From positions 8,187,001-8,251,000 of the forward strand of contig NC_083507.1 in assembly GCF_032362555.1 (NCBI RefSeq): 64,000 bases of DNA, read 5' to 3'. Source of the DNA: Amyelois transitella (taxonomy: Eukaryota > Arthropoda > Insecta > Lepidoptera > Pyralidae). A program made the translations under genes and the position numbers. The notes beneath the pieces are model-generated. The model saw nothing but the letters and a program-made list of their open reading frames with translations, had not been told where the DNA came from and made no database searches. Numbering within the stretch: position 1 is the first letter of the stretch; every line of letters begins with the position of its first letter. Positions 23,453 to 35,565 of the stretch are shown here, piece after piece.

Positions 23453-26400
23453 CTATGTGTCGTCTGGAAACTTCTCGATGCCGATGAGTTCGTCGAAAAG
23501 CGAGTGGTTGTCCGGAATGACGTGTGGCTCGTGGAGCGTTTGGCGCGCAAACTTTAGCACCGCCCGCGCTAGTTGTCCAACCGTCCATTTTCGGTCTACT
23601 ATCACGCGAACTAAAGTATCCAGCTATAAAACCAGTAAGTGAGTTTTTATTTTTGTCATTCATATGGCTATAGCACACGGCGTATTTTTAAACGCGCAGG
23701 CAACGCGCGTTTACGACACCGTATACTGCGATAGTTGCGTTTGCATTGATGAGACAAACGCGCGTATGAAGCGCGTTTACGCGCGTTTGAAGCGATACAA
23801 ACGCGGCGCGTATAAGGGAGCGGAGTGAGGCAGAGGGGGAAGGGGGGTGCGCTCACGCTCGTATAGTAGGTATACGTGCAGAAGAGGCGCGTTCCACGAT
23901 CGCCCCGTTTGCTTAGGTTACAAAGTTGCGTTCGAATCGCGTTTGAAGTGCTAATACGCGCGTCTTCTGTGCGTTTAAAATACGCTGTGTGCAATGGGCC
24001 TATGGAGAAAAAAAGCCGAAAAGAGATTTTTTACCATTTACCATCCAATTTAATAATTTTGAACCATAGAAAACTGAATATACAGAATAATGTTTTTAAT
24101 AAATTTTAATTACCTTGAACAGCTTTTCATTGCCGAAAGTGTAGTATATCAAGGCTGGCACCCCGGCCACGCTTGCCGCGAGCCACTGCAACAGCAGCTT
24201 CAGCTGCGGATGTCCCCGCTGTCTACCCCCGCATCCCCAGTTGCCCGTTGCCACAGGCTTGCACGACCCGCCTGACACGATCTTGTGGGCCAATTGGTTC
24301 AGCTGGAAAAGATCAAATACGTTTTAAGGTACATAAGTATTTTACTTTTGTTGATTTTTTACAATGCTATGTGGTCGGTACAAGTTATGGCCAAAAACAA
24401 ATGAATGATAAATACATATTATATCAGTTAAACTAGAAATTTTCAAATAATTCGCCGAATCGAGTGATTTTAAACCTTGTATATTCCGTTTTGCCTTTTA
24501 ATTATTATTAAAAAGTCATACTTAAAGCATGACTTTAAATTTGTATTTTTTAAAAGTTTGTTTCTGTTGCTATATTATGCTTCTTAAATTGCTTTGTCAC
24601 GCTTATATTGGATTGCAGACTTTGTTACTCAGAATAACAACAGTTTTTTTTATCTAGCTATGCTGTTGTTATCTCTTTGGTGTTTTCCATACAAATCAGT
24701 TACTATATACGTATCTATCTAGATTATATTATTAATCATGCTTAATGCTATAATCTTTGAGGAAGTGCACTGCACCGTGATAGGAAACTAATTTTTTCTT
24801 GATGTTTAAATTACAAACAATTGTGAGTGTGAATGCATGTTTGTAACTCAAAAACAGAATCTATTTAAAGGAATTTTTTGAAGTGATTTTTAGGGTTCCG
24901 TACCTATAAAGTAAAAATGGGACCTTATAACACCGAGCTGTATTTCTGACTAACCTGTTTGTTTTTATATTATGTATTTCCGTTGCCGCTATAACAACAA
25001 ATACTAAAAAGTAAAATATAAAGGGGGTTCCCATATTATAAACGTGTCTTTTTCGTTATTTTTTGCTCAATATAAAACGGTAGGGTAGATGCTAAAATGT
25101 TTTTTTTTTGTTAAACCCTTCTAAATAAAAAAAAATTAATAACAATAAAGTAATTATAAAAAATCCAACATAATCTTATAAATTTCTCTGAACTTATTGG
25201 TAGTGGACATGCAACGTGGTATGTATTGACCACGTTGTAGTTCTACCGATTTGAGCTAGATAGCGTTGTTATAAAAACCCAAGAAATTGAATGGCATTTC
25301 TTAATATTTTAAAGATCAGAATCCCTGAAGGGAAGTTTAAGAAACTAGATACTGGGAGTTATTCAACGGTAATAATTAATAAGATTTATATACCTGCGAA
25401 CTGTATAAAAACATCTTCACCTACGTCGTCATAACCTATCTATATGTCCAATTTCACTTGTTGTGAACTTTCAATTGTTAGATAGATATGTCAGTCACCT
25501 TTGCCTATTATATACGTGTATGTACCTCGTACACAGATAAGATACGAAAACAACAATTGAGGTTGTGCCCGCGCGTATCGTGATATCCCATTACAGAAGA
25601 AATTGATAAGTACCTACTATAGTTTTTCTTTATTATCGTGAATCGCAGCCTAATCGACTTTCATAATAATCATTCGGAATAATATAAATACTTCGCTCCG
25701 TCAAATTTATACAATCTTTTGGATAAATATTAATTAGTAAAATATTTAAAAGCATATAAAGATAGCAAAGACAGATATTGACGTTATTTAAATAGTAAAG
25801 GTACTTACTGGACGTTATGACAAAAAATTTATACATATCATGGCGATGTTCAACAATGTTGATGGCCATTTTTATATCTTTATTAAATTGTTGTTTATTT
25901 AATCTTACAAAATGTTACATTTAGTTGTCTGAAAGTTAAAGGCAACTTTTGTATCTATTACGTCACCCGTTATGATATATTGATTCATTCATACAAAGTG
26001 CGAAATGATTTGTGTGCTTAACGGTCAGTATCGCGTTATACATGCACGGAACACAAGTTATATGTTTTGACAGAAAGCGAAGACTTTAATTATATCAACA
26101 TCGCAAAGAAATGGAGTTCTGTGCTCTGTGACTGCATGTAAAATTTTGTTAGTAATTATGGATGTATTACTTGAAGATTAGCGACAGACGAAATCTGACC
26201 TTAGGTTTCTTAAGTTTAATAGTGACTGGTTCGCATTCAACCGTTTCTTCAATAGTCTGTACAATCATGTTGATCATCCAATTGAGTTTTTTCTTCCTAG
26301 CCACCGGGTTAGATATTTGCGTGGAGCCGGTGTCCGTGGAGCTACTGAACGACCCCGGGAGCCCTATGTTCTTCGCTTGAATCTTATCTTCCTTTTTCAC

Positions 26401-29400
26401 TCTTGTATTTTCTAATATCTCCTCTGGTATAGAATCTTTTATTTTACGTTTCTGTCAAAACATATACTTTATGAATTCCATGTGTGTTGAATCTGAGACC
26501 TTACATAATTTTAGCTGTTGGTATATACATATATGATAGAGTTTTAGCTTCAAGCAAGCTGTAAGCTTTTTTTTAAAGTACAAGACGTTTTGATGTTGTA
26601 ATTAACAATCATACAAGTGTTAAAATGGAAACCTAAAATACTTGCGATTGCTATTTGGTACAGATGTACTAAGTAGACAAAAAAGCTGTCTTAACCAAAA
26701 ACATCTGTACTTGTCACTCTGTGCAGAAGCACTAAACAGCTTTCTTTAATTATTAAAGTACATCTAGTTTTATTTTGACAACGGTCGACTTACCAATTGT
26801 GCCGCAAAACCATGTTCGTTCCGAAGATCTTAACCGCGTTGTATAACGATCTAAGTATATACGACTACGTAGTAGTTTTATTTTTAGCGGTCGACTTACG
26901 TGTTGAACAACAAACCGTATGTCATTTCAAAAGCTCTATATAGAGTTGCTAATAATCTAAGACTCGAATGTCTTAGTTTTACAGTGGTCTCACCAATTGA
27001 GCAGCAAGCCTATGTCGATGTCTGGCCAGTTCCAACGAGAGGGATCTCGCAGCTAAAGCCAGTCGTCTCGGCGCGGTGCGGTCCCTGGCGTCGCGGCCGT
27101 ACAGCTCGGCCGCTTCGGCAGCACCTTCAGACCCCACTCCACTCGCGCCACTGGCCATCGACTCGCTTAATGTACGCTTCAGGAGAGAACCAGCGAATCT
27201 AGGTGTGAAATATATTTTGTCAAAGCCAGAAAAATATGAATAATAAGCAAATTTTTGTCGTCTTGAAGCACTATTTGGAGGCCAAAAGCTTGCGCAAAAT
27301 TTTATAATAATAGTAAAAATAACAAACTTCATAACAGCTAGTAGTAATTTACCTAATCACAGCCAAATCTCGGGAGTCTAACTCCCGCGCCTTGTGCTCT
27401 CCTGATTCCGCGTCCACTATCGGGTCGTTGAGCCAGTTGTTGAATTGTTCGTAAACTTCTTCTAATTCAGACCTGCAAGTTAGCCAAGATCCTATTTAGT
27501 ATATACGGTTTGCATTATGACTGAATGAAGTCGTCTTAAATTGCTAAAAAAAAGATAATTAAGCCAACTCAGAATTAGATCTCTCTCCACATCCCAAATC
27601 AGACAAGTTTTTTTAACTTGACCGTTTTATAAGTGGTCGCTGCTAAAAGTAAACCTTTTAATTCTTATTCTTATAATTTAAAAACAAAAAAAAATGCTTA
27701 CGTGTATTCTGTGCTGAAACTGTACTTGGAACTAGTTCCAGTTTCTTTTCTACCTAATGGTCTGCGTCTAGTTGGCGACGGATTCCCATTGCTTATTGTC
27801 TCCTTTTCTGTCAGTACAAAACCTACAGAGCCACCACGTTTTACCCTGCAAAAGACATTTAAATTTTTTAGAGAGCAATACAAGGCATGGGACAGATATA
27901 AAACTGTATTAGACGTATTCTTCTTTGGCACCTTTAAAAATGTCACCTAGCCTATCAATTGAATTTAATATCTATTGTCTCTATTATCTATCTATTATAT
28001 CTATTTGAAAATATATCTATTTTTTTTACGATAAATTTATTTATGTTGTATCCATGTTTTGAAATGACTAACCTAATATCATTATCATTGATTTCTGCTC
28101 CCGATATGCTAACGCCAACAGCGTAGCTAGAGCTGTCCGTAGACCAGTCTCCTGTAGTACTGGTAGTACAAGAGTTCTCGGCTTCTCTCCTTAAGGCTTC
28201 CCGCAGTCTATCAGCGAAACTAATCCGGCGTTCCTCCGTGGAGAGTTCTTTGGTATATTGGAATGAATTTGGACGGGCACTTTCGCCTCTGCCTTCGTCT
28301 TCACTGCCACCTGTTAAACGTTAAATTTAATGAAATCTCACTGTACTTGATAAATTAAGTGATTTTTTTATACTATACTTCAGCACTGATCTATTTATTT
28401 ACAAACTATATAAGCATAAATGCTAAATTCTACCTTTTTTATCTTTCCTTCGCTCTTCTGTAATAAACTCTAGCTATATCTTTCCACCGGCGTGTATGTA
28501 ATGTAACTTATTTCATTATGAAGCCTTATTTTGGTATATTCTCTGAGTTTATCCGAGAGCACTAAATCTATAGTTTCGCATTTACATACATACCTAACCT
28601 GGAATTAAAATATTCGAACTTACCGTAATCAAAACTGTCATTTGCACTATGAAATTCGTCATCACTAGAATTACAACTGGAGTATAAACTATCTTCTTGC
28701 GTGTCCAGGTTGTGGTGACCTGGCCCTCTTGTGACAGGGAGGCACTCGCCTGAAGATCCTAGCACAATAAATCTGCCTCGACGATTGTTCAGGGTAGCTC
28801 CGTCTGGCGACAGCCAACATTTTCTTTTTGATATCTCAACACCTGAAATAAAGGTTTTGGTATTGATATGTTTGTTAATGGATATTTATGATTTGGTATT
28901 TTTCTTTTTCTTTAGTGGATATAGAGGGCGCGCATTGTTCCGCACGCTTTGCGTTGATATATCAGTATGTTAGTGTCCTCTTTTATATTTACACCTCTAG
29001 ATTTAATTTTATCCCATAACCCTTGGAGATCTTCTACAGAGTGGTGAATATTGTTAACAATACTACCACTCTGTAGAAGACAATACGTATATAATACAAA
29101 ACCATAGACTGCCAAACACACAAAACTAGATGCATCTACATTTTCAATATTCAAAAAGAAAAAAAAAGTTAGATAAATAAAATTACTTGGGTCGTTAAGA
29201 TTCAGCGTGGCAGCGCAGTAGTTTTCCGGAGAAGGGCTTCTGCTGTTGTAGCTGTTGATAGTGCTGCAAGACGACGCCTGTTTGATCACCACCGTCGCCT
29301 CTACCTCTGGTGGTGTGTGACTGAATGACTCTCCTGAAATTAACAAGAACTGTTTGTTCCTCGTTACCACTTAACCAAGCACCGAGGCTGGTAACAGAGT

Positions 29401-32400
29401 GGTTGGCGAGTCGCGCTGTTGAGCAGCGCTTTCCAACCCGCGCGCATATCGGGTTCCGTTGCCTTCACAGGCAACGCTGGCCGGCAGCGCGTTTGAACTG
29501 CGTTATTATCTAGTATTGTAATTAGCTGGCGCGTGTAGGCGGCGCTGATCAAACGCGTGACTCTGAAACCACCCTGACAAGGAAAGGTAACATCAAATCT
29601 AAAGGATTTATTCGCTTCAATCGAGAAGCCGTCATATCGACTATCTAACTACTGGCACACGGCTATCATATGAATTGACACTCACGATTGTGATTTAAAT
29701 CGGTGGAACGGTTGCATTCTGTTGTCATCTCCATTCTCCCCGTAGGTCAGGATTCTGATGGACATTATTAACAAGCTCTAAAGGTGATAGTATTAGTAGC
29801 TAACTACAGTGAATATATGAGTTTCGGATTTTATAATGGAAGACGTAGGTTCGCCTAAAAGCTACGTAGCTAAATGAAGAATTCACGTTATATAAGAAAA
29901 AATTAGTCATCGTAGAAATTTTTCCAAAATAAGAATAATAAGTTGTTAATACGGCTTCATTATTTTTAATTGATTTGTTCTACGTGAGAGCTAATGAATT
30001 TTCCGCTAACTTTATAACTGAACTAAGCTATATTGGAAAGAAGTTAGTTTCATTTGTAGATGTAGTTCTTTTGTTTTTCTTCTTTAATTTGTCTTGCCAG
30101 GGTTTACGTAATATATAACTTAGCACGTACAAATTGTACTGACCTATTGGAGAAAGCCTTCTTTCATGCCGCGGGTGGTCTCTGCTCTTCATAGGCGTCT
30201 GTTGAAACGCCAGCAGACATTTATTCAGTTCTCTCAAGACATTATCTTCTTCCCATTGGCCAAGGGGCAATTTGCTGTAATCTTCTGCGTCCATTAGACA
30301 TACTGTGACCTACAATTGCAATATAGATATTTTAAATTTCTCTTTCTAAGAATTATTTTGTTAGAATCATGTTAGAATCATTATTTTAAAAACGGAAAAC
30401 TTTAAAAACTGATCGACTAACGATATTCAGGAACATTAGCTAAAAATTAGCTCCTTATAAGTTCTAGGCGATCGAGGTAAGATAGTATTTCCTCAAATTC
30501 CCCGAGAACTGGAAAGGCCCGCATGAGCCGTATTGAGCGCATGAGGTTCCAGAAAAATTAAATGGCATACTTGTGAAAATAATAATCATTTAATATATAT
30601 TCACGTACAGTTTTAGGCTCGTCGAGTAATTCTATTTTAGTTTTTTGTTTTTTCTCGCAAATCCTGCTGAATGTCCTCACTCCTTCCACCTTCAGAACTT
30701 CATTGTCTTCCAGAGCTTCCACAGATAACATAACCGGGAGTAGTTCTGGCATCATAAACATCGAGAGCGATTCCTAAAGGAAATGAAAAATATTTAGCAA
30801 ACAATAAAGTTAGGTACAACTTGAAGCGTTGTAAAAAAATGATGCAAGTCTACGAAATTAGGTAATTCGTGATGTAAGTGTATAGAGATGACGTTAGTTA
30901 CATACATACAACGCATGGTTATCTATTTTCCTTCAATATCTTTCAGATATCGACAGAAGTAGGTACTTAATCTTCATATTAATACAGTTTGCTGAATTTG
31001 TGTTTATACAAAAATTTAAGTACTGAATAAAAAAAATCAAAAAAACGTTAAAAAAAAGGTCCGTGTGTATTATTGGTTTCTTAGTAGTAGTGAACTGGTG
31101 TTAAGGTGTATTTATAAGATTGGTGAAAGGCATTTTGAAATTGCAGCAACTTTACATTTTTAATCTACTGGTATATTTGGGTACTGTTTTAATTGTTAAC
31201 ATATTTTTGAATATGTAGGTAGATAGTCGGAAGGCGGACCCCGGGCCCCGAAACACTTCTGTGGAGGGTGCAACCAGTACACGGAGAGATGAGAGTGATG
31301 TAGGTTAATAGTATACAAGAAGGCCCAACTTAGTTAAGTGCTGTAACCGCCTAGTCGTGTCAAAGAGGAAATCAGTTTATTCATGCACAAAGACCCTAGA
31401 AATTATTTGCAAGCCCCGCTTCTTAGTAACTCACATATTTCGAACATGGTGAGTTGCAGGGCTTCACAACATGTGAGAAGCGATTTTTGAATAAACGAAC
31501 TATATTTTCATACAATACGGTAAAATTGTACCCAGACTTTTTTCGTTGACGATTATCTCTGAGTCGATTTTGATTGATCACTATTTAAAATTATGCATTA
31601 AAATTTTCAGAATTATGTTAGACGAAGTATGGATATGTGGTCCCATCGTTTGTGGCACGAAGCGGCCATTCAACTCAGACCAGCGTCCTGACCGGCCTTC
31701 CTGCCGCACCGTCAACTTGCACAACAACGTCCATTCCTGCACACGGTTCTCTATTTCTGGTTATTGCCACAACCTGTCACATCGTCGGAGGAGTTCAGAA
31801 CAACAAGATAAAACACCAACTAAAACCTATTTTTCTCAAGCAGCCAGCGTGGCCTGTCGTACTATTAGCCTACATAATGATATTGTACACTTCAGTCGTA
31901 CTTCCATATTAGGCCATCGTTGTAAGGGTACTCGTCGTCGTAGCGAAGATTTCAATTATCAGATGTTATCCTTTGTTCCGTTAAACTAAGAGTGATAGAG
32001 TAAAAGCTAGTTAGTCCATGAACTTATTTAGGTACTTATAGGAATAGATTATCTGCATCATCATCAACCAAATCCAAAGTGGTTTTGTCTGTGGGTTTTA
32101 TGTGCCTACCTGGGTATTTATAATTGTGAAATTTTAAAAGCCAAATGCAATATTAATGTTTTATGTTAAATGTTACATTCACAACTCTAATATAAAGAGA
32201 GTTGTGAATGTGGATAAAGCGAAGGAAGTATGAAGGGATCGTGTCATTTATTTACGTCAATTACAACAGTGATAATTCAAATCTTACAGTATTTCGCAAA
32301 TAATTCTTAAATATTTTGCAAAATAGTAAATAGACAATTTGAATTCTCCAGTGAAATATATGGGGTGTGATTTTATGAACAAATATTCAGAAAATGTAGG

Positions 32401-35400
32401 TACCTGAGATTCTCCGTCTATAAGTACATCCCCGCCAACTCTGCTTGACGCGAAGCATACTCTCAGAGCGTCTTCATTCTCACAGCGCTCTGGCCGGCCT
32501 TCGTGCCTCACCAGCAATTTGCAAAGAGGTAGCGTGCACTCCAACCAGTCTTCTATTGTCAGCCATTGCTTTGACGTCATAACCTTGAAGTAATGAGAAA
32601 TTAGTGTCGATCGTCGAATCGTTAAAATGCGTGATGCTCATAAGGGCACTAGTTCAAATCTCGCCTCGTCTATTTACTAATGACTAGTTTCGAAGTTATG
32701 TACATTAGTTTGAATACTAACCGATGCTCTTAAAGTGAGAGGAAATATTGTGAGGAAATCTGCACATTCAGACAACCGAATGTGTAACCATGACCTAATA
32801 CGGGTTCGGTTCTCCTGTAAATGTTGCGGAGGTCAAATGGGAGTCGCTTCCTGTAAAAACCTGACCCAATCCTGGATCATGATCAAAACGGCGCATACCG
32901 GGCTCTTTCAGAGAGGTGAGGATTTAAGTTAGTTGAATACGATATAAGGATTTTTGGTACAAAACATTTTTTGTACAATGATCTTACCTGGCGGCTTATT
33001 TTAATGTTCCCGTCATTATTGTGCTTATCTAACCATTCATAGTAATGAAGTAAGCTTTTTAATTTATTCCTTTGTGATTTCCTGAAATGGAATAGTAGTT
33101 TAGATAATGTATAAAGTTATTAACTTTAGTACTTTATAAGTATGTTGTGGTATTTAATCATTATTACTATACCTACCTATGTAAATTCTTAAAAAAATGT
33201 GTGAAGTTGAAGTCTTGCAGCGTTGGATGGGTCTTGAGCGTTCTCTTGGGGAAAGTAGAGAAGAAAGCGTGAGCAATGAGCGATGACACAAAATTATGAT
33301 CAAGTTCCGTGGCGTCACCTGAAATTTTAAAAAACTTACATGTAAGTTAAGTTTATTCAACAAAGCAATTAAATGTTGCATCAAATTTGGTATAAATAGT
33401 TATAGCTGTATTATTTATTTTTGTGACAAGTTAAAATAATTATTTCAAATAAAAAGTTTTCTTTGTTTTTATATGAGAATTTAAAATAATCGAATTAAGC
33501 GTTTGGTATGTTTAGGTATGTTTACTAAAAGCTAAGTACATATATCGTCTAGAACAGGTTTTTATTTTAGCTTAAACTTTCTTTAAAATGGGGTCAAGTT
33601 AAATCGATTTTTATGCGTATCATATCCTTCAGTTCGGTTACATACATATATTAATCTCAAATGTGGGTGATGTACGGCATCCGTAATGGTTGTCGGAGTT
33701 TGCGTCATTATGACCTCATAACGTTGTAACGAGCCTCGTAAACTCCTGAGTGAGAAATTGAATGCATCCCTAACATTAAACTAAATACATATTTACGTTA
33801 TCATAATTCAAATTTTTGTAATCAAGATTGATTAACCGGCTTTTGCGAAGTTGATTAGGCACTGTCCCTGTGGCATAATGAATGCCTTCATCCTCCGACC
33901 TTCATCGATCTTTCCTTCATGTTGGTATTAAACTAAAATCTACGACTAATGGCTGAACACCAGCCAGATTAAATCTATGCAGGTTGAACGCCAAACGTTG
34001 ATATTGGACATTTTCGTGTTGTGCGTTTTGTTATTTAATAATGGTATATCCCCCAACACTTTTGTATTTTGTGACCTCATTTGAACCTTTGTATCCTTAT
34101 TTTAAGTAATGCCATAAGGTGTAATGAATAAACGAAACATGGCAAAAGTTAGCTGTTTCTCTTGTATTGTTATGACTGTAGGGCGCGGGGGTCTTCTTGG
34201 TACATCTGAGACTAAACTAACTTTGTCTATTGGGGGAGATCCGCAGGTGACTGACTAAATTACAATAAAGAATTTCTTAAATATATACCTGTTTGCTAGA
34301 CATTAGATTAGTTTGATACATTTTCTTTGAAGTGCTTCAAAGAAAATGTATCATACACGTCAAAACGTTTTCAAAGTTAGTAAGCAATCCCACTCTAATC
34401 TTGAAACTCGAAATTTGATAAGTATATTACGGAAATAAATAAAAGCTGAGCATGTCTATTATTATCCTTTAAATTTATTTATTTTAAAATAAACTTTACT
34501 TTAAAATTCTTGGTTCTAAATTAAAAATTAAAATTAAGCTACCACTTATTACCTTTAGAGTTCCAAAAGAATTTAAACAACTTTGTACCTACGAGTAAAG
34601 GCTGCCTTAGTCCGGTCAACTGGACTTACAACCTAGGTACTGCTATTACTTAGATGTTGCTAACCTTGTTGCTGCAAACTGAACATCAGTCCTTTCGGTG
34701 GTCGCCATCTCTTTAAATGGAGTGCTCGGTTCACCATTATCCTGATAGTGTTGTCTAGAAAGTGGATTCTTTCGGCCTCTGTCATTTCTTCTTCTAGAAA
34801 TTTCTCTAAGCCCTTCATTAAATCCGGATCCCTTGTGTCGTCATCGGGATCTATGCCTATGCTGTTGAAATAAATTACGTAGCTAATGTTTAGTTTTTTC
34901 AATAAAATAGCGAGTTAGAGCCTTAGAGGATATAAGTGAATTAGGTAAAGATTTAGAAAGAGTTTATTTATCGAAAATGTTAACTCCTACGTTAAGAACT
35001 TAGCTAAGCTTTAGCTCAGGGCTCTACTCCCGTTGTAATAATAATTATATTTCTTCCACGCTGGGAATGAAACTCCCTAAGGCCCTCTAACCTCGTCTAT
35101 AGAAAAATCTGGAGATAAACTTTACGCTACGAAGGCATGTCTGACCATTAAGTATTATACTCTGGTAAGTAGGGAAATCGAAATAATATAACGCTGTGGA
35201 AATGCCATATTGTAGGTACTTGAAATTATAAGTATGATGTGTCGTCATCATGCATCACACGCAGTTTTCTGCTTAGTTATAAAGCTGTCAAATCAGTTTT
35301 AGTATTTAAATGCACAATAATGGTGTCTTAATCATCACTTGTGACAAGACATTCACCTTTCATCAGTATTAATCACTTCTAAGGTATCTAATATTATTCC

Positions 35401-35564
35401 GAATTCTATAGACGATGTCGCTTAAAAACTTACTTGCACATGTCGTGTATTTTTAACATATTTGCAGTTAGTTTCGAAGATGACGAGGCCAACAGGAGAT
35501 GTTTTAAGTGCCTTTGCACAGTCGTCCACCAGGGGAGGTCACATGGGAGCATCACTAATGCCAT
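23453..35564 (-). CDS. Divergent poly(ADP-ribose) glycohydrolase-like protein with large insertion, 16 exons
   Basis: Minus-strand exons 35564-35434, 34861-34665, 33318-33177, 33081-32988, 32583-32404, 30773-30609, 30309-30144, 29333-29187, 28842-28624, 28310-28073, 27845-27702, 27472-27353, 27198-26994, 26451-26200, 24302-24114 and 23623-23453 join without a phase conflict to 919 residues. Family blocks are 'MLPCDLPWWTTVQ' (start), 'VSSLIAHAFFSTFPKR', 'KLKSLLHYYEWL', 'MPELLPVMLSVEALEDNEVL', 'VLRELNKCLLAF', then after about 440 inserted Ser/Arg-rich residues 'KPVATGNWGCGG', 'LLQWLAASVAGVPALIYYTF' and 'DRKWTVGQLARAVL'. The PARG signature GGG-X6-8-QEE is GGD-X7-QES here (residues 238-250), so the catalytic second glutamate is serine. 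This suggests a pseudoenzyme; PARG normally cleaves poly(ADP-ribose). The insert's function is unknown. Confidence 0.85.
23666..24000. mobile_element. PIF/Harbinger-like MITE with TAT target duplication
   Basis: The left end (GGCTATAGCACACGGCGTAT) and the reverse complement of the right end (GGCCCATTGCACACAGCGTA) form inverted repeats of about 33 bp continuing 'TTTTAAACGCRCAG'. TAT flanks both ends (23663-23665 and 24001-24003). The 335-bp body is rich in CGCG and 'CGCGTTT' words, quite unlike the surrounding intron. It lies in intron 15 of the PARG-like gene. The family assignment rests on the 3-bp duplication and is tentative. Confidence 0.6.
24303..26199 (-). other. PARG-like intron 14
   Basis: This 1.9-kb intron is AT-rich with no exon seen. 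Around 24893 it carries 'TTTTAGGGTTCCGTACC', the start of a widespread insect repeat, running to about 25090. The rest shows no structure I recognise. Confidence 0.5.
26765..26993 (-). pseudogene. Two decayed copies of the exon-13 3' end with splice donor
   Basis: On the minus strand the real exon 13 ends ...GCTGCTCAATTG/GTGAG at 26994. Two further units just downstream end ...GCGGCACAATTG/GTAAGTCGACCG (junction near 26794) and ...TTGTTGTTCAACAC/GTAAGTCGACCG (near 26900). Translated ends are LAAQL, FAAQL and FVVQH. The units recur every 101-108 bp (starts near 26765, 26873, 26974). In-frame stops lie shortly upstream in both extra copies, so they look like relics of a tandem exon duplication, although the donors are intact. 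Confidence 0.5.
29030..29080. repeat. 16-bp perfect inverted repeat, 19-nt loop
   Basis: The arms at 29030-29045 and 29065-29080 (TCTTCTACAGAGTGGT and its complement) flank a loop containing ATTGTTAACAAT, itself palindromic. It lies in PARG-like intron 8. Confidence 0.9.
29395..29576. mobile_element. Small GC-rich MITE, possibly hAT-like
   Basis: The left end CAGAGTGGTTGGCGAGTCGC resembles the reverse complement of the right end, CAGGGTGGTTTCAGAGTCAC, and similarity continues to 'GAGCAGCGC'/'GATCAGCGC', about 36 bp. No 8-bp target duplication is visible. It lies between the alternative first exon (29686) and exon 8 of the PARG-like gene. Confidence 0.45.
29686..29734 (-). CDS. Alternative first coding exon of the PARG-like gene
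   Basis: An ATG at 29734 opens 16 codons (MEMTTECNRSTDLNHN) and one base before GTGAGTG. The phase (1) is the same as at the end of exon 7, so it joins exon 8 (29333) perfectly to read ...NHNRESFSHTPPE. A TGA lies in frame upstream, which supports the ATG as start. The product would lack the whole first half of the PARG domain (residues 1-358) and keep the insertion plus the C-terminal half. It is inferred from sequence only; an upstream promoter is not recognised. Confidence 0.4.
31640..31925 (-). pseudogene. Two decayed duplicates of PARG-like exon 5 in intron 5
   Basis: Minus-strand translation of the segment near 31640-31790 gives 'IENRVQEWTLLCKLTVRQEG', and that near 31830-31915 gives 'VRLKCTISLCRLIVRQ'. 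Both align with exon 5, 'IEDWLECTLPLCKLLVRHEG'. DNA similarity is also visible, for example GAAGGCCGG. Stops interrupt both copies and I cannot place clean splice sites, so they look like relics of tandem exon duplication. Functional alternative exons are not excluded. Confidence 0.5.
32175..32211. repeat. 14-bp inverted repeat
   Basis: ACATTCACAACTCT at 32175-32188 is mirrored at 32198-32211 around a 9-nt loop, in PARG-like intron 5. Confidence 0.85.
32605..32935 (+). repeat. tRNA-headed SINE, diverged
   Basis: The head carries 'AGTTCAAATCTCGCC', a B-box-like word. It then shares blocks with the repeat at 52905-53195: 'GTTTGAATACTAACCGATGC', 'GTGAGGAAATCTGCACATTC', 'AATGTGTAACC', 'CTTCCTGTAAAAACCTGAC' and 'GAGGTGAGGAT'. 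It lies in PARG-like intron 4. Confidence 0.65.
33319..34664 (-). other. PARG-like intron 2
   Basis: AT-rich intron of 1.35 kb with a 19-bp palindrome at 34314-34353. No exon or recognisable mobile element is seen. Confidence 0.5.
34314..34353. repeat. 19-bp perfect inverted repeat, 2-nt spacer
   Basis: TGATACATTTTCTTTGAAG at 34314-34332 is followed by TG and its exact reverse complement at 34335-34353. It lies in PARG-like intron 2. Confidence 0.95.
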
Positions 35565-35565
35565 T

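Noticed and set aside
26162-26400. Terminal exon of a separate minus-strand gene ending in an in-frame stop
   Set aside because: A donor CCTAAG/GTCAGA in phase 0 allows it to join the exon at 24302 directly, giving a continuous PARG-like protein.
31546-31989. 147-codon plus-strand ORF with an internal CRT-x-LHN repeat
   Set aside because: It is antisense to the two decayed exon-5 copies of the PARG-like gene; the internal repeat is explained by that duplication.
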